Below, one piece after another: positions 10,288 through 19,063 of a stretch of DNA of 64,000 nt. The stretch is taken from positions 62,001 to 126,000 of the forward strand of contig CAKMXJ010000023.1 in assembly GCA_928724745.1 (NCBI GenBank), read 5' to 3'. The notes under the pieces were generated by a model that worked only from the letters and a program-made list of their open reading frames with translations, did no database searches and had not been told where the DNA came from. Made by a program: the position numbers and the translations under genes. This DNA comes from Anthracocystis setariae. Lineage: Eukaryota > Basidiomycota > Ustilaginomycetes > Ustilaginales > Ustilaginaceae. Within the stretch, counting starts at the first letter, position 1. Every line of letters begins with the position of its first letter.

Positions 10288-10935
10288 TGGTGTCTTGTTT
10301 CGATAGTGTGCATTGTGTGTAATGGTATTCATGTGCGTGTCGCATACGGGGGTGTGAGTCAATGTACGAACGGAAGCTTGAATTGCGGACTTGTGTGACA
10401 CCTTGTGAGAGTGAATTATATACTGTATACACAAGAGTCTTTTAGCAAATCCTGATGATTTACTGCCAGCAAAGAATCTCATCTCGCTGCACAACCCATG
10501 TTTGTCAGGATCAACGTCTTGAGGGGCCAAGGAGTGATCACGAAGCAGGTCATCATAGTAGAGTGACACCAGGATAAATTAATTACGTTGCCTAACCTGG
10601 GAGAGTTGCTTGCGAGCTCCCAGCTGTGGCTGTAGGTGGCATGGGTGGTTGAGCGACCCAGCCCAACTTGATCTGATCGCTGGACCTTGGCGAGAAAATT
10701 CTACAGTAGATGTGAGGAAAACTGTTAGATTGCGGCCGGTTGAGCGCAGAGAAGAGTGGACATACATGCGGAACGCAACCAGAGAGGGCATGCAAGGGTT
10801 TAGCCTACGGCAACACTTGCCTTGGAGAAGATGACGGGAGAGAAGCAGGAGGTTAGCGGTCAACGATGAGATGGAAGTGGGTACAATGATGCACGTCCAG
10901 TCAGGCTCAGATGAACACGCCGCTCACACGCTGCA
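10288..10935. other. Intergenic region between the sedolisin gene and its decayed copy
   Basis: About 650 bp with no supported gene. The first 150 bp is probably the sedolisin 3' UTR and contains an ATATACTGTATACAC palindrome near 10418. Part of this stretch could be an unrecognisable upstream portion of the decayed sedolisin copy, but I found no alignable motif. Confidence 0.4.
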
Positions 10936-11215
10936 TAAACTTTGCTGCTACAGTAATGGAACGGGGAAATCAGGCAATCTGGCACGTCGCTGTCTACTCC
11001 GACGTTTGCAGCTGTTGATTGCACTGCTGAACGATGTCAGGATCAGCCTTCTCAATCCCTTTATCTACAAAACATGTTCAGCAACTTCGGCATTGAATGT
11101 CATCACGAAAGGCAGCACTGTTGGCTGCAGTACGGCCGAATTTTCCTACTGCCTCACGGCAGGATGCTGCTTTTGGAACGGGTACACCTGACTTGGAGGC
11201 TCTCAAATGCAATTT
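10936..11215 (+). pseudogene. Decayed sedolisin (S53) C-terminal fragment
   Basis: This stretch aligns by eye with the last ~100 residues of the peptidase domain of the gene at 8386-10287, but only by jumping between reading frames. Near 10981 it reads GTSLSTPTFAA, the Ser-containing catalytic motif. After a frameshift it reads LIALLNDVR and then LLNPFIYKT, matching LLNDVRLTQ and LNPLIYQSW of the intact gene. The next block is NVITKGSTVGCSTA, against NDITEGSTVGCNTA. After a stop and another frameshift it reads GTPDLEAL, against GTPNFEAM. The rest of the gene is absent or unrecognisable. It is a remnant of a tandem duplication in the same orientation as the intact copy. Confidence 0.8.
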
Positions 11216-11464
11216 GCATGCCTGAGAGACTATGTCCACATCCGAAGTAGTGTCCCAGACTGCTTCAATGTCATGCCAAGCTGTGGCTGATGCAACCATA
11301 ATTACAATGTTGAACGGTGATTGGAAGCTTTGTGCGACAACCGTTCATCTCTCCCGCTCCGTAGAAAAATCAGTCTGTGGCTTGTGAATGAAGGAGGCCA
11401 GGAATCCTTGGATGAGGAGTGCGTGTTTGGGTTTGGTGTTGGATGACGAGTGACGGTGGCAGTT

Positions 11465-11731
11465 TCAATCGCCTCTTGCTTCGAGGCCGTTAAACGCGCA
11501 GCACTCTGCAAACCTGCCGAGATTGATGCCCTGGCCCCAGATCAATCCGTCGATACAGGCGGCCGAGAAGACATCGTAGTATGTCGACCAATGCTCTCTG
11601 CTTGCTAGGCAGCACTTCGCAGACGCTTCCGTCACGTAATAGTTTTCGCTGGTCACGCACCATGCTCTGTGCGAGGCTAGTGCGGCAGAGCTGAGCAAGA
11701 GGCTGGCGAGGATGGGAGTGAAGATCTTCAT
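11465..11731 (-). CDS. Small secreted six-cysteine protein, array member 2 (divergent N-terminal box)
   Basis: A single exon for 88 residues. A signal peptide of about 19 residues precedes Cys25, the pair 40-41, Cys59 and the pair 77-78. This member lacks the N-L-D-G-T-G box, and the first spacing is only 14 residues. KCCLASREHWSTYY replaces the usual KDCCAAT core, while GINLGRFAECC is intact. A TATATAAG box lies at 11783-11790 on the coding strand, 52 bp upstream of the ATG. It is on the minus strand, unlike most of the left array, and forms a minus pair with member 3. It is clearly a family member but one of the most divergent. Confidence 0.85.
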   Translation of the reverse strand: MKIFTPILASLLLSSAALASHRAWCVTSENYYVTEASAKCCLASREHWSTYYDVFSAACIDGLIWGQGINLGRFAECCAFNGLEARGD

Positions 11732-11782
11732 GCTGGTTGGATGAGCGGCGGCAGAGGTAAAGATAAGGCCGATGTAGGATCA

Positions 11783-11790
11783 CTTATATA
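11783..11790 (-). promoter_or_regulatory. TATA-like box upstream of array member 2
   Basis: The coding strand reads TATATAAG about 52 bp before the ATG at 11731. Similar boxes precede most members of the family, which supports a promoter role. There is no transcript evidence. Confidence 0.4.
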
Positions 11791-11902
11791 CTCCTCAGAC
11801 CACGCCAAACTCATCTTGCCGGATATCTCTACCACACAGCTTCTGCTCCGATAGCAGCTCTGGTTTTGAACTGATACCCAAGCTCACAATCATTTCCGCG
11901 CC

Positions 11903-11905
<3 letters not shown>

Positions 11906-11940
<35 letters not shown>
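11906..11940 (+). repeat. Poly(T) tract, 35 bases
   Basis: An unbroken T homopolymer between two effector-like genes, preceded by five C. It reads as poly(A) on the minus strand and could be a retroposed tail or simple slippage. No target-site duplication is obvious to me. Confidence 0.8.
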
Positions 11941-12221
11941 CTCCTTTTAAGGAAGTTTGGTTCGCCCCGGCTGCACAAATCGACAGCAGCTTACTGCACA
12001 ATCCCACGTGAGTTCGCATGCGGCAAACTATTCTGACAGCCACAAATGTTGTTACTGATTTGGGGAGTTGAAATTGTAGTCTCTATGCTCGAGGTTGGGT
12101 CCGATTCAGCTGCGTGCTGGAATCGTGGCAAGATTTGATACCGTTACCCCTCATCCGGGTCGATCGCTTACCGCACCAACCCTACATCTATGGCAAGAGC
12201 CCAGCACTATACCGTGTCGCT

Positions 12222-12497
12222 CTACACCGAGTAAGTTCCCAGACCTCTAGCTGCGCAACACTCTGCGAATCTTCCTGCATTGATTCCTTTCCCGACAGCC
12301 AGAGCATCTTCGCAGATGGCCCAGTGTTCGATGTAGAACGTCGTGAAGTGTTCGCGTGTGGCCGCACAACAATCTTTGGTGGCTTGTTCCAACGCCATCC
12401 CACCGCCATTCTCGAACTCGGTGCACGACGCCACATGTGCTGCTGAAACCGCCGAGATGAGCAGCAAGCCAATTATCAGCGACATGAACTCGTGCAT
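12222..12497 (-). CDS. Small secreted six-cysteine protein, array member 3
   Basis: A single exon for 91 residues from the first ATG. A second Met four codons later (12485) would give 87 residues and an equally good signal peptide. Cysteines from the first Met are 25, 43-44, 62 and 80-81, with the standard 17-17-17 spacing. The N-terminal box is changed to FENGGGMALEQATKDCC, and the C-terminal motif is GINAGRFAECC, with Ala for Leu. The Asn-Ala-Gly and Glu-Cys-Cys marks are shared with members 6, 19 and 21. A TATTTAAAG-like box is near 12604. A G-rich run (about 12537-12558) lies just upstream on the other strand. Confidence 0.85.
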   Translation of the reverse strand: MHEFMSLIIGLLLISAVSAAHVASCTEFENGGGMALEQATKDCCAATREHFTTFYIEHWAICEDALAVGKGINAGRFAECCAARGLGTYSV

Positions 12498-13277
12498 AAA
12501 GTAGTCAAAACAAGATGGGTGGGTTAATCCGAGAGGTGGGGGGAGGGGGGGGGGGGGTTGGTTTATGGACGCAAAGGCGAAAGCGCGTACAAGTGGGGAA
12601 CAGTATTTAAAGAAAGTCGAGCGATCATGGCTATTTGATTGATGATGGCGAGCAAAAAGCCATCTTGATTGTCTGTGCCGAAAGATTATGCGTCAATGCC
12701 AAGTATCTGAGTGAAGTCGGTGTCAGTGTCCGGGTTCTGATGAAACCCAGTGCCGTACCTAGTAACGGTGTGGCGCATGTTCAATGCTTTGTCTGCTTTC
12801 TATTTTTCTTATTTTATTTTATTTTATTTTTATTTTTTTTAAGGAAAGAATGTTTTTGACGGCTTTTTGTTTTTGGTTTTTCATTTTTGGTTTTTCTTTT
12901 TAAATGGAAAATCGACCCCTGAAAGCGCGGTGACGAGCGGGGTTACAGGACCGGAACGGCATTATTCCTATTCGAAACTGTGCACCGCATCCGTGACGTG
13001 GCTTAAGGGCGAGATAGCCCTTTGCCAAAGACCATTTGAGACTCATCGTTATAGATTGTTGGCTCAAAAAGTATCAGAACATCGACTGAATTCAAGGTAT
13101 GGTCCGGTACGGGTACATCAGCTGCTACTACCACTTATCGAGACAGTAAGCATCCTCGCTTCTGCTAGGTGCTACAGTATAAGACCTCGCAGAAAAGACT
13201 TGGAAGAAGGCAAGGCTACCTCAAAGTACCAGCCACGCATTGCCAACCATCATCGAACACTCGCTATTCAGCTCGAC
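12498..13277. other. Divergent spacer between members 3 and 4, G-run and T-rich tract
   Basis: About 780 bp with no supported gene. It contains a G-rich run near 12537-12558 and a long T-rich tract at about 12796-12905 made of TTTTA and TTTTTGG variants. A TATAAG box near 13179 lies about 100 bp before member 4. A long open frame beginning at 12867 runs into member 4, but its 137 upstream codons are not coding-like. Confidence 0.5.
12796..12905 (+). repeat. T-rich low-complexity tract
   Basis: About 110 bp of pyrimidine-rich sequence dominated by TTTTA and TTTTTGG units. Similar tracts lie between other members of the family at about 18178-18246, 56828-56908 and 62866-62970. Confidence 0.7.
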
Positions 13278-13577
13278 ATGAAATTCATACCAACAATCAC
13301 CCTCGTATCTTTGCTTTCGCTTGTCTCGCAAACTCTGGCGGCAAACAACGCGGTATGCCTCCCCGATGACCAAGCCAGTCTTCAATTGATCGACTTTGAG
13401 GCTACAAGGGCTTGCTGCGATGCAACTAGTGAGAGCTGGTCCACCAGCTTTTGGAGCAGGAGCGGTTTGTGCTCAGACGGTGGTGGTATTGGCAGCGGAA
13501 TCAATCTCGGCCGCTTCGCTGCCTGCTGCGAATCCAAGAACCTCAGAGCTCGCGGTTGGGGACTTTTTCTCCCTTGA
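13278..13577 (+). CDS. Small secreted six-cysteine protein, array member 4
   Basis: A single exon for 99 residues. The signal peptide is about 1-21. Cysteines are at 27, 46-47, 65 and 83-84. The N-terminal box is highly divergent, with no LDGTG, and the core reads RACCDATSESWSTSF instead of KDCCAAT. The end motif GINLGRFAACC is standard. The ATG at 13278 was preferred over a long upstream open stretch because it starts the hydrophobic leader, as in the rest of the family. A TATAAG box lies about 100 bp upstream. It is the first gene of the plus-strand run 4-12. Confidence 0.85.
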   Translation: MKFIPTITLVSLLSLVSQTLAANNAVCLPDDQASLQLIDFEATRACCDATSESWSTSFWSRSGLCSDGGGIGSGINLGRFAACCESKNLRARGWGLFLP

Positions 13578-13808
13578 TTTATTATGGAGTTGCCACCGTC
13601 ACGGCTGGTGCAACAGCGCGTGTGGATCGCTTCGCATCTCCTGATGGTGTAGGCGCCCTCTCATGCACTTTGGAAGGGACTCGAACAACGAACAGGCATC
13701 AAGGTTGCTCCCTTCAAAAGCCGTCAAAAGAGCACGGACAATAAGCGACTCGACTCAAGAGTCCAACCATTCTCGGCGCAGGCTTCTTCGTCCCTGAACG
13801 CAATATAA

Positions 13809-14177
13809 CTAGCGGTTTGAGAGGCTCTCGGAGTCCCAGCCGTGATTGAAAAGGCAGCAATGAGTCAGAACTCTACAAAGCCAAGCAAATAATGCACAAC
13901 CAGGAAGAGCTTTTATGGCGAAGAGATACATACTTCCTTGCTTAGGTCCATATCTTATCAGCCTGCGCTTGAAATCATCATACTGTACACCGGGATGATA
14001 AAACAAGGACTTCTTCAGATGCCAGACCCAATCCACACTCCAATTAAAGTCGGCAGCATGTACACCCGCAAGCTGATCATAATCGATCGACAGCGGTTCC
14101 AAGTAGCGTAGACAACTTGTTAGACTGTGCCCCTCTCGACATCTTGCTCTTGATCGTGTATGATGGGGTTTCCGCAA
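13809..14177 (-). other. Unidentified open frame, possible gene fragment
   Basis: An open frame of up to 122 codons whose middle part looks protein-like. A stretch of mixed composition starts DYDQLAGVHAADFNWSVDW and continues with VQYDDFKRRLIRYGPKQGS. The beginning is Arg-rich and less convincing. A possible GTATGT donor follows the last good part, at about 13931 on the minus strand. I recognise no family. It could be an exon of a small gene, a fragment of a mobile element, or chance. It interrupts the effector-like array and has no cysteine pattern. Confidence 0.2.
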
Positions 14178-14314
14178 ATGGAATCTAAAAAATCCAGGGT
14201 GAAAATCAAACTTACGACTGTAAATTCACTCGCCAGCCTGCTTTGATGTAACTGTACTTTCCAGCACTATACCGGTACTATAGTACTTTTTCTTACTGTA
14301 TGCTACTGATTCTC

Positions 14315-14322
14315 TATATATA
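14315..14322 (+). promoter_or_regulatory. TATA-like box upstream of array member 5
   Basis: TATATATA, about 104 bp before the ATG at 14426. Its position relative to the ATG is like that of other members. Confidence 0.4.
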
Positions 14323-14425
14323 CCAGTACCATGACAAGGTCGGTCACACAATCATTCGTCATCTCCCATCGAGGTCTGGGGTTTTTACGACTTACGAGCC
14401 GCCACCGCCCACGCTATCATACACC

Positions 14426-14713
14426 ATGAAGGTTACACCGGTCTTAACCCTCCTCGCATCAAGCCTCTTCCTTTCCCCCGCTCTAGCGGCGTATAGGACC
14501 GCTTGCTCCGGTGGCCACGGTATTGACGTGACGAATCAAGCTACAAAGGACTGCTGTGCGGCTACCAAGGAGAGCTGGTCGACTGATTATTCGGAACTGA
14601 GCCACAGATGCGAAGACTTTCTTGGCCTAGGCCACGGGATCAACTTTGGTCGATTCAAAGACTGCTGCAAAGAACGCGGCCTCGGAGCTATAGATAGGGG
14701 CTTCCTCATCTAG
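14426..14713 (+). CDS. Small secreted six-cysteine protein, array member 5
   Basis: A single exon for 95 residues. The signal peptide is about 1-21. Cysteines are at 27, 43-44, 62 and 80-81. The first spacing is 15, because the LDGTG box is replaced by a shorter GGHGIDVTN segment. The core TKDCCAATKESWSTDY is standard. The end motif is GINFGRFKDCC, with Phe for Leu and Lys-Asp before the last pair. The upstream open stretch (from 14300) is not needed; the ATG at 14426 starts the leader. There is no intron. Confidence 0.87.
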   Translation: MKVTPVLTLLASSLFLSPALAAYRTACSGGHGIDVTNQATKDCCAATKESWSTDYSELSHRCEDFLGLGHGINFGRFKDCCKERGLGAIDRGFLI

Positions 14714-15041
14714 TACAGTGGACGAACCAACTTCTTTGATAAAAGGAAATTGAAAGTCAGAAAGCATGCAGTCATGATGCTGAATGGAATCGGAAACAGA
14801 GTTGGACCTGTCACAAACAATGAAGTGAACCACAAGCACACCAATGCGGAAGTTCCGCATAGTACCAACATCGTGTAGCACTGTACTGTATTGCAGCATC
14901 AGCAAACCAGCTAGCTCAAGCCTCACCCTCTTTTTATCAACTCACTGTCACCTTTTACTCGCATCTTTGACTTCCACCATCTACAAGTTGTTCTATCATC
15001 TTCTCATCTCTCCACGTTTCAATCATATCGAGAAACTCAAC

Positions 15042-15317
15042 ATGAATCCCAAGATTCTCTTCACTATCGCTGCTATGGCGCTCTTCCTCCCAACCAGCTT
15101 TGCATCAGGAGCAGAACGCTGCCCAGGCAATCTCGACGGTACCGGTCGTAACGACGAGTTGACCGAATATTGCTGCGCTGCAACGCGGGAGAGCAGGACG
15201 ACATTTTACTGGTCCTTTTTCAGCGTCTGTAATGATGCCGTTGGGTTTGGCCGCGGTATCAACGCTGGTAAATTTGCTGAATGCTGCAACAGCCGACTAA
15301 GGAATTTTGCCGTATGA
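15042..15317 (+). CDS. Small secreted six-cysteine protein, array member 6
   Basis: A single exon for 91 residues. The signal peptide is about 1-21. Cysteines are at 27, 44-45, 63 and 81-82. The LDGTG box is present. The core is TEYCCAATRESRTTF, so the usual Lys-Asp is Glu-Tyr. The end motif is GINAGKFAECC, whose Asn-Ala-Gly and Glu-Cys-Cys marks group it with members 3, 19 and 21. The ATG at 15042 follows a pyrimidine-rich leader. The protein has no tail beyond about ten residues after the last cysteine pair. Confidence 0.87.
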   Translation: MNPKILFTIAAMALFLPTSFASGAERCPGNLDGTGRNDELTEYCCAATRESRTTFYWSFFSVCNDAVGFGRGINAGKFAECCNSRLRNFAV

Positions 15318-15712
15318 GCTGGGGCCGGATCAATCTACCAATCTTGTCCCGGATGCGGGGGATGCCTTCTCTTTTCAAGAAAGCTGCATTTACTGTACCA
15401 AGTCGATATTCATGGAAATACACTTCTTTGTGTCGTGTCACGCACAGTTTCCGGAGTCTGCATCTTACCATAAAGTAGTCGTGGTTAGGTACCCTGCCTG
15501 AAATCCTTCTGTGACGCCTGAACAGGCCCCCCCTGGTTCACTCGAGCAAGGCTTTTACTTGCTTGCGGCTGTGTTCTCTTGGTTCCCCAAAGCCAAGCCC
15601 CAACCCGACCGACGGTCGAGCTTAAAAGGAACATGAACAGCACGAATCGCTCCGACTGTCTGTTGATCTCCACTCAAGACCCATCATCCACTCTACAGTG
15701 TCTTCGCAAACC

Positions 15713-16027
15713 ATGAGGGTCACCGCCATTTTCAGCCTCAGTTCGATGCTTTTCTTCTTTTCCACGGTTCATGCCTCGCAAAACGCATACTGTTCAAACA
15801 GTCTCGATGGAAGCGGTGAAAGCAGCAACTATCAAATCACCAAAGATTGCTGCGCCGCCACGAGTGAAAACTGGTCAACTTATTTCAACGAGTTCAACCA
15901 TCTATGCGAGGACGGTTTTCGCTTCGGCCACGGCATAAACTTGGGTCGATTTGCTGCCTGTTGCAATAGTCGAGGAGCCGGTTCCAACGTTGCCAAGTAC
16001 GCTGACGAAAAAATCTTCGGTGTATAA
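15713..16027 (+). CDS. Small secreted six-cysteine protein, array member 7
   Basis: A single exon for 104 residues from the ATG at 15713. The five codons before it begin with GTG and are not used. The signal peptide is about 1-21. Cysteines are at 27, 46-47, 65 and 83-84. The box is SLDGSGESSNYQITKDCC, one residue longer than usual, followed by AATSENWSTYF and GINLGRFAACCNSRGAG. A TTAAAAGG box is near 15622. Members 7, 8, 9, 10 and 12 are close relatives with the same end motif (last six residues RFAACC), which points to recent tandem duplication. Confidence 0.9.
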   Translation: MRVTAIFSLSSMLFFFSTVHASQNAYCSNSLDGSGESSNYQITKDCCAATSENWSTYFNEFNHLCEDGFRFGHGINLGRFAACCNSRGAGSNVAKYADEKIFGV

Positions 16028-16175
16028 TTTCGGCGTTTGAAATCCCGTTGTCCCAGCCGCATGCGAACTGCGGTTAAAATTTCAAGTGTCAGATGTCTGT
16101 AGCCGCTATAAGTCCCAAGTACGGAAATGGGCATGGCATGCATCTCTAGATCCACATCTACAAGGTACCGTATCG

Positions 16176-16182
16176 TATATAT
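16176..16182 (+). promoter_or_regulatory. TATA-like box upstream of array member 8
   Basis: TATATAT, about 100 bp before the ATG at 16280. Confidence 0.4.
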
Positions 16183-16279
16183 CTACGCTAGAAAGGGCTC
16201 ATACGCCCTTTAATTATGTAATTTAACTCTCGACCCCATTCGTCATCATCGGAAAAGATCGTCGCTCCGGCCACACACC

Positions 16280-16603
16280 ATGAAGTCCACCGCTCTTCTA
16301 TTCCTCTCCTTGATTGCCATTTCCAATACAGCTGTTCATGCTGCTCATAACACATGGTGCACGAACAACCTCGATGGAACCGGAGGTGACAACTATCAAG
16401 TTACCAAAGATTGCTGCGCTGCGACAAAAGAGACTTGGTCCGCGTACTTCAGCGAGGTTGGAAGCGTATGCCAGGATTTTTTGGGCTGGGGAGATGGCAT
16501 CAATCTTGGCCGCTTTGCTGCTTGCTGCAATAGTCGCGGAGCAGGCACCGCTACCGTGAAACCTGTCCAAGTCGAGAAGAAAGTGCCTATTCCCTTCTAC
16601 TAG
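16280..16603 (+). CDS. Small secreted six-cysteine protein, array member 8
   Basis: A single exon for 107 residues, the most typical member. The signal peptide is about 1-21. Cysteines are at 27, 45-46, 64 and 82-83, giving spacings of exactly 17, 17 and 17. Both boxes are standard: NLDGTGGDNYQVTKDCC and GINLGRFAACCNSRGAG. After the domain comes a tail of about 20 residues rich in Lys and Val that ends in PIPFY. Tails of this kind differ strongly between members. Confidence 0.92.
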   Translation: MKSTALLFLSLIAISNTAVHAAHNTWCTNNLDGTGGDNYQVTKDCCAATKETWSAYFSEVGSVCQDFLGWGDGINLGRFAACCNSRGAGTATVKPVQVEKKVPIPFY

Positions 16604-17085
16604 AGCATGTCAATCTCCGAAGTCATGTATATTCAGACTAGAAGGTTGCTTATAACTCACTTAGCAAGCACGTCCTCTAGCAGAACCTTTCTGACCCCGG
16701 GATAAAGTACATTATAATGCCACATGTCCCCTTCCTTGCTGTGCTATGCTATCAACAAGCGGCCAAGATCTCACAGCTCTTGTTTGACAGTTCCATGCAT
16801 CATGTAAGATGATATTGGATCAAGTTGCTGTCATTCTGTGCTTAGAGTGGTACAGAGAACAGAGAAGGTGTTTGTCTAATTCTCATTTCGACTGGCAGAT
16901 TGTTCTTGGCGGTGTCCACCGCATGCGACATCTCTATCTGATACTGTATTTCCTCAAATCTGCTGCCAAGGTCTGTTCTCGCGAGGTCCGATGACACAGG
17001 ACCTTGAGAAGTATAAAACGTCAGATTAGGTACGTAACTGGACCGTCCTCCATCTCCACACTTTCGAAAAATTCTGTCTCTCATC
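16604..17085. other. Spacer between members 8 and 9
   Basis: About 480 bp with no supported gene. It contains a TACTGTA-like motif near 16942 and, at 17012-17018, the TATAAAA box of member 9. Confidence 0.5.
17012..17018 (+). promoter_or_regulatory. TATA box upstream of array member 9
   Basis: TATAAAA, 74 bp before the ATG at 17086; the best-formed TATA box among the array promoters. Confidence 0.5.
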
Positions 17086-17418
17086 ATGAAACACATCGCC
17101 CTTCTCACCATCGCATCCATAACATTCTTGTCTTTGAATGCCCATGCTATTGGCACTGCGTGGTGCTCGAAGAATCTCGATGGAACCGGCGACACCGACT
17201 ACCAAGTGACAAAAGATTGTTGCCGTGCCACAAGCGAATCATCTACAATTCACTTCAATGAGTGGTTTGACGTGTGCGAGGATGGTCTTGGCATCGGCAA
17301 CGGCATCAACCTTGGACGATTTGCAGCTTGTTGTACCAGCCGTGGAACTGGAACCAACACTCTCGAAGAGAAGAACCCAAACACGGTTTCCGGATTGCCC
17401 GATCTATTAAACGCTTAG
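17086..17418 (+). CDS. Small secreted six-cysteine protein, array member 9
   Basis: A single exon for 110 residues. The signal peptide is about 1-21. Cysteines are at 27, 45-46, 64 and 82-83 with 17-17-17 spacing. The core is TKDCCRATSESSTIHFNEW; the usual Trp-Ser is Ser-Thr, and the His-Phe-Asn-Glu-Trp run is shared with member 12. The end motif is GINLGRFAACCTSRGTG. A 27-residue acidic-to-neutral tail follows. Confidence 0.92.
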   Translation: MKHIALLTIASITFLSLNAHAIGTAWCSKNLDGTGDTDYQVTKDCCRATSESSTIHFNEWFDVCEDGLGIGNGINLGRFAACCTSRGTGTNTLEEKNPNTVSGLPDLLNA

Positions 17419-17521
17419 CGGCAAATTGCAGCTTCGATTGCTGGCGGAGTCTGACAGCTTGCCGGACTCGTCATATTTGATTTTTGCGTGCACTCCAGCT
17501 TTCCTTGCCTGTTCCGGCTTG

Positions 17522-17530
17522 TATTTATAA
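17522..17530 (+). promoter_or_regulatory. TATA-like box upstream of array member 10
   Basis: TATTTATAA, about 90 bp before the ATG at 17615. Confidence 0.4.
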
Positions 17531-17614
17531 CCCTCGGTATTTTCGAACCCTGTAAGGCCATCTCAAAGAGAAATCCTCTGTTTGACTCCTCACCCTTCCT
17601 CTCATTCTTACCAA

Positions 17615-17908
17615 ATGAGGTTCTCACTTGCACTCTGCCATGCCGTGGCGATCCTCTTCCTATTGCCCGTCCATGCGGCGCACAACGCTTATTGCTCGAC
17701 AAATCTCGATGGCACTGGCAAATCTAACGTTCAAGTCACAAAAGACTGCTGTGCAGCAACAAAGGAGCACTTGACGACTTACTCCCTCGGCAGGCTATGC
17801 GAGGACTTCCTGGCATGGGGTAATGGAATCAACCTTGGCCGATTCGCTGCTTGTTGCAACAGTCGCGGCTTCGGATCGAACGTGTACCACAGTGGTCAGG
17901 ACATCTAG
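17615..17908 (+). CDS. Small secreted six-cysteine protein, array member 10
   Basis: A single exon for 97 residues from the ATG at 17615. The open frame upstream starts with TTG and is not used. The signal peptide is about 1-21 and contains an extra Cys8. Domain cysteines are at 27, 45-46, 62 and 80-81. The middle spacing is 15 rather than 17, a two-residue deletion otherwise seen only in right-array members 14, 17 and 18 and the decayed copy at 55510. The end motif is GINLGRFAACCNSRGFG. Confidence 0.9.
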   Translation: MRFSLALCHAVAILFLLPVHAAHNAYCSTNLDGTGKSNVQVTKDCCAATKEHLTTYSLGRLCEDFLAWGNGINLGRFAACCNSRGFGSNVYHSGQDI

Positions 17909-18464
17909 GAAGTCTACGTACCAGAAGCTATTATCCCCCCCCGACGAACTCATACTAATTTGTTCCTGGTGTCGGTGCAGCACGATACAGCATGCATAGA
18001 TCCTCATCGCTTCCATACAGCACTTGTGCCCATAAAAAAGAGCTCGGAACAAGCATGGCTTTCTGAAATATTTGTGGGGCGAGATACAATTTTGAACATC
18101 TTCTTCCTGCGTTGCGTCTGATTAGATCACCGAGACCCTCCCCAAGGTGTTCTGCGCCAGTTGGTGCAGTGCACGGCATTTTTTATTTTTTATTTTTCTT
18201 TTCTTTTTATTTCTATTTTTTATTATTATTTATTATTTATTTTCTTTTGCTAAAGAAAATCTTCTTCCGCTGCAGTTGCTTTAACGGAGATTCGTTGGCG
18301 GCTTTCAGTGACCCTTGGTGAATCCAAGTCGCAATTCCGAACATTCAAGGTCGTGACCGACTCCAGAATCACCATAAAAAGTGCTAGAATGTCGAGTACC
18401 TCTCGCATCGACTCCCAACGATGCACCCACGAAAAATCCATCACTATCACTGTCTACACACAGC
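17909..18464. other. Spacer between members 10 and 11, with T-rich tract
   Basis: About 555 bp with no supported gene. It includes a T/A-rich tract at about 18178-18246 and a TATAAAAA-like box near 18374, about 90 bp before member 11. Confidence 0.45.
18178..18246 (+). repeat. T-rich low-complexity tract
   Basis: About 70 bp of TTTTTATTT-type sequence in the left array; compare 12796-12905, 56828-56908 and 62866-62970. Confidence 0.7.
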
Positions 18465-18776
18465 ATGAAGCCCACTCCTCTTCTCTTGCTCCTTTTGGGA
18501 GTCCTCTCACTGTCCTCTGTTCATGCGGAGGGCTCTGCATCGTGCACCGAAAACCTGGACGGGTCTGGTGACAAGGTCTACCAAAGCACAAAAGACTGCT
18601 GTCGAGCCACAGGAGAACACTGGACCACGCACTTCAACGAATTGGGATGGACATGCCAGGATGGTGCAGGGTTTGGGGATGGTGTAAACCTCGGCGCGTT
18701 TACTGCTTGCTGCCGAAGTCGTGGCTTTGGGACCCGATCCTTGCACCGTTTCTTTTTCAACAATCCTTTGGCTTAG
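18465..18776 (+). CDS. Small secreted six-cysteine protein, array member 11 (GAF subtype)
   Basis: A single exon for 103 residues. The signal peptide is about 1-21. Cysteines are at 27, 45-46, 64 and 82-83. The end motif is GVNLGAFTACCRSRGFG. The Ala in place of Arg before Phe is otherwise found only in right-array members 13-18. The N-terminal box CTENLDGSGDKVYQSTKDCC is very close to that of right-array member 15. This gene is therefore the best link between the two arrays. The tail is rich in Phe and Asn. The upstream 28 codons of open frame are excluded because the ATG at 18465 starts the leader. Confidence 0.9.
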   Translation: MKPTPLLLLLLGVLSLSSVHAEGSASCTENLDGSGDKVYQSTKDCCRATGEHWTTHFNELGWTCQDGAGFGDGVNLGAFTACCRSRGFGTRSLHRFFFNNPLA

Positions 18777-19063
18777 ATCATCTCCCGGTTGCTCCAAGGG
18801 TACAATTCGTCCATGTTGGAGATGAGGTGCGAAATTGTACTGTACTATACTTTATACTTCAACTGGGTGAGTATTGCGCTACATTCGGTTTGAGAGTGTC
18901 TTTTGACATCTGAATGCATCAAGAGGTCGTTGAAGAACGTGTATGACCATCCACACTAAACACCTCGTTCCCACTCCATGCATCGCTACCCAGAATCTCA
19001 TCCTGCACCACTCATTCTCAAACTGATCCTGTACACAGTACAAATGTCCTGCATCTCTCAACC

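Larger units (their letters stand above)
11732..12221. other. Spacer between array members 2 and 3, with a 35-T run
   Basis: About 490 bp without a gene. It carries an uninterrupted run of 35 T at 11906-11940. The left end holds the TATA-like box of member 2. Confidence 0.5.
13578..14425. other. Spacer between members 4 and 5
   Basis: About 850 bp. The minus strand holds an unidentified open frame (separate entry, 13809-14177). A GTACTATAGTAC palindrome and TACTGTA motif are near 14274-14300, and TATATATA at 14315-14322 is the likely promoter box of member 5. Nothing else is recognisable. Confidence 0.45.

Noticed and set aside
12867..13277. N-terminal extension of array member 4
   Set aside because: The open codons upstream are T-tract derived and would bury the leader; all family members start at the leader Met.
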